Part shown: one piece after another, positions 16,528-24,058 of the stretch
How positions within the stretch are numbered: the stretch's first letter is position 1
Layout: each line of letters begins with the position of its first letter
Source of the DNA: CAYGZM01 sp964354365
GTDB lineage: Bacteria; Planctomycetota; Phycisphaerae; Sedimentisphaerales; Anaerobacaceae
Direction: 5' to 3'
Length of the DNA: 37,706 bases
Assembly (NCBI GenBank): GCA_964354365.1
Contig: CAYGZM010000021.1
Location: 1 to 37,706 of the forward strand
The notes under the pieces: model-generated
Told to the model about the DNA's origin: nothing
Databases searched by the model: none
The model's input: only the letters and a program-made list of their open reading frames with translations
Made by a program: the position numbers and the translations under genes

Positions 16528-18744
16528 TCAGTTTGGATCAGTACTGCGGAGGTCGGTCTTGAGGCCCTCTCCGCCTTCCTTGCCGTCGGCGCCGAGGCTT
16601 ATGATTACAGCTTTGCCGCTCGAATCCACATCATAGATGAAGTCCCTGTTCCAGGCGTCCTTGGGCATGTATGACCCGTCGAGGTAGGGGCCGTTCCAGC
16701 CGGTTATGTCGCCCGGCTTTCTGACCAAAGCCATCAGTCCTTCGGCCTCGGTTGGGTATCGACCGGCGTCAACCTCGAATTTGTCAAGGGCCGTTTCAAG
16801 TGTCGCCATTGTGAACTTCGTACTCGTAACGCTCATTTGCGTCTGCATTTGCTGCTGCATAATCATAACTGCGGAGACCAGCTCGGCCAGATGCTGTTTC
16901 GGGACGGCGATATCGACGACTACCTTGCCGTCCGCGATTTTCCCGGCAATGTTGATATTGCTCTTGCTCGGAACATCGACCTGCGGCATCTTCATACCCG
17001 TCCCGGCGATGTCGGGCATCATTATCCCGGCCATTTTAAGCAGCCTGACGTAGTTGTATGTGACGAAGAAGTCGGCCTTACCGGCTTCGGGCAACATTTT
17101 GAGGGCGTCCTGGACCTCGCTGCAGATTTCTTTGGGTCCGCCGGCCTTGATCTGGTCGATGAGCCGGCGGACGGCAGAATCCGCGTCGCCGCCGATGGCT
17201 ATTGCGCACAGCCCGTCAACCAGGCCCCATCGGTATTCGAATCCGCCGGCGTACATTGCCTCTATCATCCGGCCTGCGGGCGAATTCGGCTCGGTCGATT
17301 TCATTACCAGCCTGGCCGAGTCTATTGAAACGCCATTGTAACTGCCGGCGTTGCGCTTCATCGTGTATTCAAGCTTCATTCCCAGATTCTTGTAGAGATC
17401 CCCGATACCTGTCGTATTGAGCAACTCTACGGATTCATCGAGCATCTTGTTGAATTTGCCGGCATCCTTGATAGCCGCAACATACTTCATAGCGAATGGC
17501 GGCTTGCCTGCCGGGTCAATTGAAAGCGCCCCTGCCATCGATCCGCCCATGGCGTCAATGGAGTCGGCTGCGAGCGTTTTTATTTTGGCAATATCCTCCG
17601 CGGACATATTCTGTCCGGCCAGGGCGACAAAGAGGTCCATCATCTTGACGGTGAATTTCTTCCAGAAGGGCGTATTCATCCTGATTGCGAAGTTCGTCGC
17701 AGCTCCATCCTGGAGGTATCCGAACAGCTCGTTTTCCTGCTTTGCCGCGGCATTGGCGACTAACATACCAGCGGTGTCAGTACCGGGGACCGCCGAGATG
17801 GTCTCCGTGAGGAAGAGGACCTGGGGGCTGGGCTTGACCGCCAGGGCAAAGGATTTGACTTCCTTCATCACCACATCCAGCATGCCTTTGTACATATCCA
17901 TTATTGCCTTCGGATCCACCATCGGCCCCTGTCCCGCTGCGTTCACCTGCGTAATCATTCCTTTAATCTCTTCGAGCTTTTCGAGCAGCAGGGGTCCGAA
18001 GGCGTTCGATGCGGCCTGGACGTTTCCATAGACCCAGATCGGCTCTTTCGATGCCTGCTCGACAAGGCTCGAATCGGCGACGCCCGCCAATTGCGCCGGC
18101 TCTTTGGATGTGCTGATCTTCGCAGCCATCAGCTTTTTGTACTCGATGAGCTTGTCGTACTGGCTGTCCGAGGTAATCAGGGCGTAAGCGCCGAGGCGAG
18201 TGACCAGCATTTTCGGTCCGGCAGGACCTTTGGCGGAGATTTCCGCGGCACCGGGGGCGGGAGGGACGGGGGGCGCCGGCGCGCCTATCGTGATGGTTGA
18301 GACGCCCTTATCATCAGGCCGGCTGAATTTCGAGTTGCCGCTGATGAATTTGTCGTAGTCCGTCACCGGCATAAGTCCCGCGATGAACAGCCTTGATACC
18401 GGCTTGGCATCGGGCGATTCAGCGGGCATAAGGACTCCGAAGGCCGCGAAACTGCCGGTCATATTCACGCCGGTGAGATCCGGGCTACCGAGGACGCCGG
18501 CCAACTGCATCCGCACGAGCATCTGGAGACCCATAGGGATGGGCGAGACGCCGGCCAGGAACTGGTCGATTTGGGTGAGGGTGAACTCAAAATTGTTCAG
18601 TTGTACAGCAAAAAGACTCTCAACAGACGGTGTTTGTTGTGCGGGTTTGTCGCCGGCCTTCTTGGTGCACGATGCCCCGAGAACCACAAACAGAACCAGC
18701 ACACCCGCCACCACGGCACGTGCAAAACGCTTTGTGTTAAACAT
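16528..18744 (-). CDS. Probable lipoprotein with C-terminal GspG (type II secretion pseudopilin) domain
   Basis: A 738-residue protein. The start at 18744 is chosen because AAGGAGG lies 8 bases upstream; a longer frame to 18792 lacks such a site. The N-terminus is a basic and hydrophobic signal ending in LGASC (Cys26), an imperfect lipobox with Leu at -4. The middle 600 residues are Ala/Lys-rich, with many GxDTAGM- and MKSTEPN-like segments, and resemble large planctomycete periplasmic proteins of unknown role. The last 91 residues (648-738) match the globular domain of GspG: DAGRYPTEAEGLMALV, GPYL, MPKDAWNRDFIY and SLGADGKEGGEG, the last being the calcium-site region. The N-terminal prepilin helix of GspG is absent. 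It may be an envelope protein that docks onto a secretion system. It faces away from clpC. Confidence 0.8.
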   Translation of the reverse strand: MFNTKRFARAVVAGVLVLFVVLGASCTKKAGDKPAQQTPSVESLFAVQLNNFEFTLTQIDQFLAGVSPIPMGLQMLVRMQLAGVLGSPDLTGVNMTGSFAAFGVLMPAESPDAKPVSRLFIAGLMPVTDYDKFISGNSKFSRPDDKGVSTITIGAPAPPVPPAPGAAEISAKGPAGPKMLVTRLGAYALITSDSQYDKLIEYKKLMAAKISTSKEPAQLAGVADSSLVEQASKEPIWVYGNVQAASNAFGPLLLEKLEEIKGMITQVNAAGQGPMVDPKAIMDMYKGMLDVVMKEVKSFALAVKPSPQVLFLTETISAVPGTDTAGMLVANAAAKQENELFGYLQDGAATNFAIRMNTPFWKKFTVKMMDLFVALAGQNMSAEDIAKIKTLAADSIDAMGGSMAGALSIDPAGKPPFAMKYVAAIKDAGKFNKMLDESVELLNTTGIGDLYKNLGMKLEYTMKRNAGSYNGVSIDSARLVMKSTEPNSPAGRMIEAMYAGGFEYRWGLVDGLCAIAIGGDADSAVRRLIDQIKAGGPKEICSEVQDALKMLPEAGKADFFVTYNYVRLLKMAGIMMPDIAGTGMKMPQVDVPSKSNINIAGKIADGKVVVDIAVPKQHLAELVSAVMIMQQQMQTQMSVTSTKFTMATLETALDKFEVDAGRYPTEAEGLMALVRKPGDITGWNGPYLDGSYMPKDAWNRDFIYDVDSSGKAVIISLGADGKEGGEGLKTDLRSTDPN

Positions 18745-18858
18745 ACTCAGCGCCTCCTTAATAGTTTTGGTAAATCTGTTTTTACTTCTCAAACTGACCG
18801 GTTTTCAAGAAAACGGGACGATAAGTCCCTATACGACAGCAATATAGCACAGTATGCC

Positions 18859-18902
18859 ATTCCCGCCCCGCCTCGGGGTGCGGGGTAAACTCCAGCGGGA
18901 AT
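18859..18902. repeat. Nested REP-like hairpin
   Basis: ATTCCCGC (18859-18866) pairs with GCGGGAAT (18895-18902); CCCCGC and GCGGGG (18866-18871 and 18880-18885) pair inside. It lies inside the MITE-like element. Confidence 0.45.
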
Positions 18903-18925
18903 CCACTCACCCGCCACACTACTGG

Positions 18926-18945
18926 ATACCTGCTTTCGCAGGTAT
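18926..18945. repeat. REP-like hairpin
   Basis: ATACCTGC and GCAGGTAT form a perfect 8-bp stem around TTTC. Such stem-TTTC-stem repeats are common dispersed intergenic elements in many bacteria. The following stretch 18977-19265 shows no gene or defined element. Confidence 0.5.
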
Positions 18946-19270
18946 GACAAGGTGAACCGGTCAGTTTGAGTTACTTGGTGTCTTTATACCCTATAAAACG
19001 CACGGCAGGAAATAAATTCACAAAGAACTCAAAAAAAAGGTCACAGCGGATCCGCAAGTCCGAAATGCTTGAAATCAGCCCATTGAAAAGGCGCTGAATA
19101 TGGCGGCGATACCATCGGGCGGCTCTGATGTGCCCTTTTTGTGCCGACACTGCGTATTTTTGTGCGCAGAGGGAAAGTTTTTGGCGGTTTTTGTCGATAC
19201 AACTGTGGCCTAAAAGGGGCATAAAGCTCGGTCCGGTAACTGAACACCGGGACTGTGCGAGGGATATAGA

Positions 19271-19319
19271 TACTGGATACTCGATACTGGATACTCGATA
19301 CTCGATACTCGATACTCGG
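19271..19319. repeat. Tandem heptamer array, 7 copies
   Basis: Seven consecutive 7-bp units of TACTSGA (S is C or G): TACTGGA, TACTCGA, TACTGGA, then three TACTCGA and TACTCGG. On the minus strand this gives a repetitive VSSIEYR peptide in a frame that is not a gene. It ends about 48 bp before the clpC promoter. Confidence 0.85.
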
Positions 19320-19366
19320 ACCCACGAGCGCCGAGAATCCAAAATCGAGGACGTGGTTCGGCCTGG

Positions 19367-19394
19367 TTGACAGGGAAGCTGAGTTTGATATAAT
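19367..19394 (+). promoter_or_regulatory. Near-consensus sigma-70 promoter upstream of clpC
   Basis: TTGACA (19367-19372), a 16-bp spacer and TATAAT (19389-19394): both hexamers are perfect. Transcription should start near 19401, at the first base of the 25-bp repeat array, so the whole array would be in the clpC leader RNA. Confidence 0.75.
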
Positions 19395-19399
19395 AGTGT

Positions 19400-19499
19400 A
19401 AAGTGCCTAAAGTTGAAAGTGAGTAAAGTGCCTAAAGTTGAAAGTGAGCAAAGTGCCTAAAGTTGAAAGTGAGTAAAGTGCCTAAAGTTAAGAGTGACT
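19400..19499. repeat. Tandem 25-bp repeats, 4 copies, in the clpC leader
   Basis: Four abutting 25-bp units start at 19400, 19425, 19450 and 19475. Each carries AAAGTGCC, TAAAGTTG and AAAGTGAG-type cores; the fourth is slightly diverged. Their AAAGTGA cores are complementary to the 10-bp array that follows. Confidence 0.85.
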
Positions 19500-19510
19500 A
19501 AAGTTTCGAA

Positions 19511-19580
19511 TTCACTTTAGCTCACTTTAGTTCACTTTAGCTCACTTTAGCTCACTTTAGCTCACTTTAGTTCACTTTTG
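19511..19580. repeat. Tandem 10-bp repeats, 7 copies, in the clpC leader
   Basis: Seven exact 10-bp units of YTCACTTTAG (the last ends in TTTTG). One unit per DNA helical turn would suit a protein binding repeatedly on one face. As RNA, UCACUUUAG pairs with the AAAGUGA cores of the upstream array; the junction hairpin is CTAAAGT / ACTTTAG around TTCGAATTC. Confidence 0.85.
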
Positions 19581-19680
19581 ACCTTGTGTGAATTATGAGT
19601 AATGATGGCGGTTTGATAGCGGCTCTGGAGCAATGGTTCGCCGCGCCTTGACCTTCTCTGAGAATAGAGTGGAGTAAAAG

Positions 19681-22191
19681 ATGTTTGAGCGATTTACAGA
19701 TCGTGCACGCAAGGTAATGGCGCTGGCCAATCAGGAGGCCCAGCGGTTCAATCACGAGTACATAGGGACTGAGCATATCCTGCTGGGGCTGGTCAAGGAG
19801 GGCAGCGGAGTGGGAGCAACGGTCCTGAAGAACCTCGACGTCGATATAAAGAAACTTCGGCTGGAGGTTGAGAAGCTCGTCAAGAGCGGTCCCGACATGG
19901 TCACGATGGGCAAGCTGCCGCAGACGCCGCGAGCCAAGAAGGTCATTGAATACGCCATCGAAGAGGCCAGGGCGCTTAACCACAATTACGTGGGGACCGA
20001 GCATATTCTTCTGGGCCTTCTGCGCGAGAGCGAAGGGATAGCGGCCCAGGTGCTTATGAACCTGGGGCTGAAGCTTGAGGACGTGCGGCAGGAGGTATTG
20101 AATCTGCTTGGGGCCGGAGTGGACGACGGACCGGCGGCGCTCGGAATGAAGATGAGCCCGGCGATGGGACGAAAGACCAAGAGCAAGACGCCGGCCCTGG
20201 ACAGCTTCGGCAGGGACCTTACGCAGCTTGCCGAAGAGAACGAGCTTGATCCTGTAATCGGCAGAAAGAGGGAGATTGAGCGGCTGATACAGATACTGTG
20301 CAGGCGCACAAAGAATAACCCGGTCCTGCTGGGCGAGGCGGGGGTGGGCAAGACAGCGATTGTCGAGGGCCTCAGTCAGCAGATAATCCAAAAGCAGGTC
20401 CCCGAAATCCTCAAGGACAAGCGCATTGTCTGTCTGGACCTGGCGATGATGGTTGCCGGGACCAAGTATCGCGGGCAGTTTGAGGAGCGGATCAAGGCCG
20501 TCATCAACGAGGTCAGAAGGGCCAAGAACGTGATACTGTTTGTGGATGAGCTTCACACGCTGGTCGGCGCCGGCGGAGCCGAGGGCGCTATCGATGCCTC
20601 GAACGTGCTCAAGCCCGCTCTTGCCAGGGGCGAAGTGCAGTGCATAGGGGCCACCACGCTGGACGAGTACAGAAAGCATATCGAGAAGGACGGCGCCCTT
20701 GAGAGACGGTTCCAGACGATAATTGTCGAGCCGCCCTCGAAGGATGAGACGCTCGAAATACTCAGGGGCCTTCAGGACCGCTACGAGGCCCACCACCGGG
20801 TGCGGTTCACCGACGAGGCGCTGTTCCAGGCGGTGGAGATGTCAACCAGGTACATAACGGGCAGGTGCCTGCCGGACAAAGCGATAGACGTGGTGGATGA
20901 GGCCGGCGCCCGGGTTCGACTCAAGAATATGACGCCTCCGCCTGATTTGAAGAAGATAGAAGACAAGATCGAGAGACTGCAGCGGGAAAAGGACGAGGCG
21001 GTCAAGAACGCCGACTATGAGCGGGCGGCGGCCTTGCGCGACGAGGCGCAGCAACTGCAGGACGAAAAGACGCAAATGCACAAGCAGTGGTACGAAGAGA
21101 ACAAGGAATCGACCGGCGTGGTTGACAACGAGATTATTGCCGAGGTCGTCAGCAATATGACAGGCGTGCCCTTGACGAGGCTTGAGAAGCAGGAGACGCA
21201 GAGGCTTCTGGAGCTCGAGGCCGAGCTGCACAAAATTGTTGTCTCGCAGGACGAAGCACTCTCCGCGGTAGCCAAAGCCGTAAGGCGCAGCCGAAGCGGT
21301 ATGAAGGACCCGAATCGTCCGATGGGCTGCTTCATCTTCCTGGGGCCGAGCGGTGTCGGCAAGACGCTGCTTGCGCAGGCGCTGGCGGAGTTTATGTTCA
21401 GCGACAGGAATGCTCTGATCCGCCTGGATATGAGCGAGTTTATGGAGAAGCACAATGTCAGCCGGCTGGTCGGCGCCCCTCCGGGCTACGTGGGCTACGA
21501 GGAGGGCGGACAATTGACCGAACGGATCAGACGAAGGCCGTATTCCGTGCTGCTGCTGGATGAGATAGACAAGGCCCATCCCGATGTTTACAATATACTC
21601 CTTCAGATTATGGATGAGGGTCGGCTGACCGACAGCTTCGGCAGGCGCATCGATTTCAAGAACGTCGTCCTCATAATGACGAGCAATATCGGCGCCGAGC
21701 TGATCAAGAACCAATCCGGGTTCGGTTTCAGCAAGAAGACTCCCGAATCGACCTACGAGAAGATGAAAGAGGTGCTCCAGAAAGAGGTTGAGCGTTACTT
21801 CCGGCCCGAGTTCCTCAACCGCGTTGACGACACGATAGTCTTCAAGGCTCTGACAAGGGAGAACCTGCAGACGATAGTTGACTACGAGCTTGCAAAGGTG
21901 TTCAAGCGGCTGACGGAGCACGGGCTGAAACTCGAGCTGACCGAGCAGGCCAAGGAATTCCTGATCGACAAGGGCTATAATCCGGAGTTCGGGGCGAGGC
22001 CCTTGAGAAGGGCGATAGAGCACTATATTGAAGATCCGCTGTCGGAGGCTGTTCTGGCGGGGAAGTTCAAGGGTAAGAGCGTCATAAAGGTGGAGGTCCA
22101 GGACGAAGAGCACCTCATGCTCAAGGGCTGCGAGGCCGAGGAGCCGGAGAAAAAGGAATCTTCAGAGGTCGGAGCCGCCAAGCCGCAATAG
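19681..22191 (+). CDS. clpC: ClpC-type AAA+ protease unfoldase
   Basis: An 836-residue HSP100 protein that unfolds substrates and feeds them to ClpP in the cytoplasm. Two N-terminal Clp_N repeats come first (residues 1-145: MFERFTDRARKVMALANQEA, and YVGTEHILLGLL in both repeats). The first AAA+ module has Walker A GEAGVGKTA (about 218-226) and VDELHTLVGAGGAEGA. A middle UVR-type coiled coil (about 422-460; DKIERLQREKDEAV) marks it as ClpC rather than ClpA or ClpB. The second AAA+ module has Walker A GPSGVGKTL (about 554-562), LLDEIDKAHPDV and a ClpB-D2-like small domain. A TGGAG ribosome site lies 7 bases before the ATG. It is monocistronic as far as can be seen; clpP, mcsB and ctsR are not in the window. 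The repeat-rich leader suggests unusual regulation. Confidence 0.97.
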   Translation: MFERFTDRARKVMALANQEAQRFNHEYIGTEHILLGLVKEGSGVGATVLKNLDVDIKKLRLEVEKLVKSGPDMVTMGKLPQTPRAKKVIEYAIEEARALNHNYVGTEHILLGLLRESEGIAAQVLMNLGLKLEDVRQEVLNLLGAGVDDGPAALGMKMSPAMGRKTKSKTPALDSFGRDLTQLAEENELDPVIGRKREIERLIQILCRRTKNNPVLLGEAGVGKTAIVEGLSQQIIQKQVPEILKDKRIVCLDLAMMVAGTKYRGQFEERIKAVINEVRRAKNVILFVDELHTLVGAGGAEGAIDASNVLKPALARGEVQCIGATTLDEYRKHIEKDGALERRFQTIIVEPPSKDETLEILRGLQDRYEAHHRVRFTDEALFQAVEMSTRYITGRCLPDKAIDVVDEAGARVRLKNMTPPPDLKKIEDKIERLQREKDEAVKNADYERAAALRDEAQQLQDEKTQMHKQWYEENKESTGVVDNEIIAEVVSNMTGVPLTRLEKQETQRLLELEAELHKIVVSQDEALSAVAKAVRRSRSGMKDPNRPMGCFIFLGPSGVGKTLLAQALAEFMFSDRNALIRLDMSEFMEKHNVSRLVGAPPGYVGYEEGGQLTERIRRRPYSVLLLDEIDKAHPDVYNILLQIMDEGRLTDSFGRRIDFKNVVLIMTSNIGAELIKNQSGFGFSKKTPESTYEKMKEVLQKEVERYFRPEFLNRVDDTIVFKALTRENLQTIVDYELAKVFKRLTEHGLKLELTEQAKEFLIDKGYNPEFGARPLRRAIEHYIEDPLSEAVLAGKFKGKSVIKVEVQDEEHLMLKGCEAEEPEKKESSEVGAAKPQ

Positions 22192-22251
22192 AAACAGCCG
22201 TGCGGCGACAAGGGGCCGGCCACATAGGCGCAGACCGCAGCGACCACAGTT

Positions 22252-22303
22252 GTAGGGTGGGGCTTGCCCCACCGAAGAAGTGGTGGGCTGAAGCCCACCC
22301 TAC
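22252..22303. repeat. Tandem REP/BIME-like palindromes after clpC
   Basis: Outer arms GTAGGGTGGG (22252-22261) and CCCACCCTAC (22294-22303) enclose two hairpins: GGTGGGGC/GCCCCACC (22256-22273) and GGTGGGCT/AGCCCACC (22282-22299). It lies between clpC and the convergent pilin-like gene and may also act as a bidirectional terminator. Confidence 0.65.
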
Positions 22304-22348
22304 GAGGCTTACTCGGCGCAAGTGTGATACACGGTTGCCAATCGCCGT

Positions 22349-22798
22349 TCAGCGGCGCGTCATTTCGATCTCAACTTCACTCTGCTGCTGCGCCAGCAGC
22401 TCCGTAAACTTGTTTTTATCCAGCCACTTGACGGCGCCGTCAACCTGGAGCAATATGTACCCGTCGTCAAGCAAGGAGGACGGGTAATTCTTCTGAGTGT
22501 AAGCAAGGATATCATTCGGTTCTGCGTCAAAGTCAATCCACAGTCCCCTGTATTGGAATCCGCCGAGGCGGACCCCGCCTTTCAAGTCGCGCACGGCGTC
22601 CGTAACGAGAGATTCCGGGGGCACTCTGCCGTTCCTTTTCTGGTATTCGACGACGATTGCGCCGAGCTGCTTCATCGCACTGATTGCCTCTGAGCGATTG
22701 ATGTAGTCTTTGAAGTTGATCATTGCGACCACGGCAATCAGTGTAACAAGCAGTATGCTGACGACCTCCACCAATATGGCCTTTTGCCTTGTGTTCAC
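22349..22798 (-). CDS. Pilin-like single-pass membrane protein of unknown function
   Basis: A 149-residue protein with a GTG start. Residues 8-28 form one hydrophobic segment (VEVVSILLVTLIAVVAMINF) followed by an amphipathic helix (SEAISAMKQLGAIVVEYQKR) and an RVPPES turn, the layout of type IV pilin or pseudopilin helices. The G|FTLIE prepilin peptidase site is missing, so it may stay membrane-anchored. The soluble part has a WIDFDAEPNDILAYTQKNYP segment and a C-terminal charged helix. It lies about 160 bp after the RNase HI-PurN gene on the same strand. An intragenic TCCGCC...GGCGGA palindrome lies at 22559-22572. No family assigned; a link to the GspG-domain protein is only suggestive. Confidence 0.7.
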   Translation of the reverse strand: MNTRQKAILVEVVSILLVTLIAVVAMINFKDYINRSEAISAMKQLGAIVVEYQKRNGRVPPESLVTDAVRDLKGGVRLGGFQYRGLWIDFDAEPNDILAYTQKNYPSSLLDDGYILLQVDGAVKWLDKNKFTELLAQQQSEVEIEMTRR

Positions 22799-22912
22799 GG
22801 CTTATGAAGCCTTTCTTAATCTGCGCCTTTTCGCGTTTTTGGGGCCACGGCGTTTCAAAGGCGTTTTTCGCTGCAGCCGATACGTTGCGTTTGACGTTTT
22901 TTGTCCGCCGAG

Positions 22913-22928
22913 GCGGACTGTTTTAGAT
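22913..22928. repeat. Palindrome GTCCGCC-GA-GGCGGAC
   Basis: A perfect 7-bp stem with a two-base centre in the 158-bp gap between the pilin-like gene and the RNase HI-PurN gene. Close copies lie inside both flanking genes (22559-22572 and 22985-23000). Confidence 0.6.
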
Positions 22929-22956
22929 TCGGCGCGTTCGTCGGGCATTTGACGAT

Positions 22957-24015
22957 TTAATTTTCAGCTTGCCGTTTTCGACGAGTCCGCCGCGGCGGAC
23001 CTTCGGCGAAGAGCCTTATTGCCTGCGGATACGCGATACATTCCTGTTCGAACACCCTTGCGGCAAGGGTATCGGGGGTGTCTGTATCTTTTACCTCGCA
23101 GGCCCGTTGCACGATAATCGGCCCTTTGTCGTATTCGTTCGTACAGAAATGCACGGTGCAGCCGCTGACTTTGCAGCCCGCCCTTAGGACCGCCTCGTGG
23201 ACGTAATGTCCCCACATACCCCGTCCGCCGAAGCTCGGCAGCAGGGCCGGGTGTATGTTCATCACGCGATTCTCGTAGCGCGGCGGTATCTTCCACAGAC
23301 AAAGCCAGCCGCCCTGCACAACCAGCTCGACGTCGGCGGCGACGAGCTCTTCTTCGATGCGTTTGCTGAATTCGCCGATGTCGGGGTAATCCTTCTTGCG
23401 GATGATCTTTACGTTGAGCCCGGCGTTCTTTGCTCTTTCGACGCCGGCGACTTCCGAGCGGGAGCTGATTACAACGGCCACTTTTGCGTTTAGCTCGCCC
23501 CGATTTATGTAGTCGAGTATATTCATGAGCGTTGTGCCGCCGCCGCTAATCAGCACGCCCAGCCGGACCGGTTTTTCGTCGGCTGCGTCCGCCGCGGCGA
23601 ATTCGACGTCGCCCCGTCGGTCGAGGGCCTGGTTCACGAGTTTGTCGGCCTCCTTGTTTTTCTCCCGGAGAATGTGCCGTACCTTCCAGTCCTTGAATTG
23701 AGCGAGCAGAACGACGACCTGCTGAAAGAGCGGCCTGATATACTCGCTTTTGACCTTGTATTGGCCGTTGACTTGTTTGACGAGCAGCTCGCTGTCGCTG
23801 AAAAGTGTGACTTGCTCGGTGCCGATTTGTCGTGCGGCTTCAAGGGCCCTTATGACAGCGGTGTACTCGGCTACGTTGTTTGTAGCCTCACCCAAAAAGA
23901 AAGCCTTCACCTGCAGCGGCGTGCCGCCGGGCTCGCTCAAGGTGAAGCCCGCAGCTGCTGGACCCGGATTACCCCTGCTTGCGCCGTCTGTGTAAGCGAT
24001 GATTCTATCAGGCAA
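22957..24015 (-). CDS. rnhA-purN: RNase HI - phosphoribosylglycinamide formyltransferase fusion
   Basis: One 352-residue frame holds two complete enzymes. The start is TTG with GAGGAG 8 bases upstream. Residues 1-135 are RNase HI: YTDGASRGNPGPAAAG with Asp10, then Glu50 (NNVAEYTA), Asp74 (FSDSELLVKQ) and Asp124 (NKEADKLVNQA), so all four catalytic acids are present. After a short Ala/Asp linker (136-148), residues 149-340 are PurN/GART: phosphate-binding LGVLISGGGTTLMNI, catalytic Asn253 and His255 in MNIHPALLPSFGG, and Asp296 in NEYDKGPII. The C-terminal tail is basic (PPRRTRRKRQAEN) and overlaps a DNA palindrome. The first part removes RNA from RNA-DNA hybrids; the second makes formyl-GAR in purine synthesis. 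The zinc-ribbon gene just upstream on the same strand probably shares its transcript. Confidence 0.9.
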   Translation of the reverse strand: MPDRIIAYTDGASRGNPGPAAAGFTLSEPGGTPLQVKAFFLGEATNNVAEYTAVIRALEAARQIGTEQVTLFSDSELLVKQVNGQYKVKSEYIRPLFQQVVVLLAQFKDWKVRHILREKNKEADKLVNQALDRRGDVEFAAADAADEKPVRLGVLISGGGTTLMNILDYINRGELNAKVAVVISSRSEVAGVERAKNAGLNVKIIRKKDYPDIGEFSKRIEEELVAADVELVVQGGWLCLWKIPPRYENRVMNIHPALLPSFGGRGMWGHYVHEAVLRAGCKVSGCTVHFCTNEYDKGPIIVQRACEVKDTDTPDTLAARVFEQECIAYPQAIRLFAEGPPRRTRRKRQAEN

Positions 24016-24058
24016 GGTGTTCGCTCCTCAAAAGCCGCAAGTTCACATTTCGAGTCGC

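Larger units (their letters stand above)
18788..18970. mobile_element. 183-bp MITE-like element: perfect 16-bp TIRs, 6-bp target duplication
   Basis: CTCAAACTGACCGGTT (18788-18803) and its exact inverted copy (18955-18970) bound the element. TTACTT stands directly outside both ends (18782-18787 and 18971-18976). Inside are two further hairpin blocks and no ORF. It lies in the upstream region of the minus-strand lipoprotein gene and may have brought or moved its promoter. Confidence 0.65.

Noticed and set aside
18971..19342. Minus-strand ORF with a repetitive VSSIEYR peptide
   Set aside because: The repeat comes from the 7-bp tandem array read in frame; no ribosome site or protein-like remainder.
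19400..19580. CRISPR array
   Set aside because: Units are directly abutting with no spacers, unit lengths are 25 and 10 bp, and no cas gene is present.
19574..19582. CtsR operator before clpC
   Set aside because: Only one TTTGACC half-site is present; CtsR needs tandem heptamers, and no ctsR gene is seen.
20842..22113. Long minus-strand ORF opposite clpC
   Set aside because: Antisense shadow of a highly conserved AAA+ gene.
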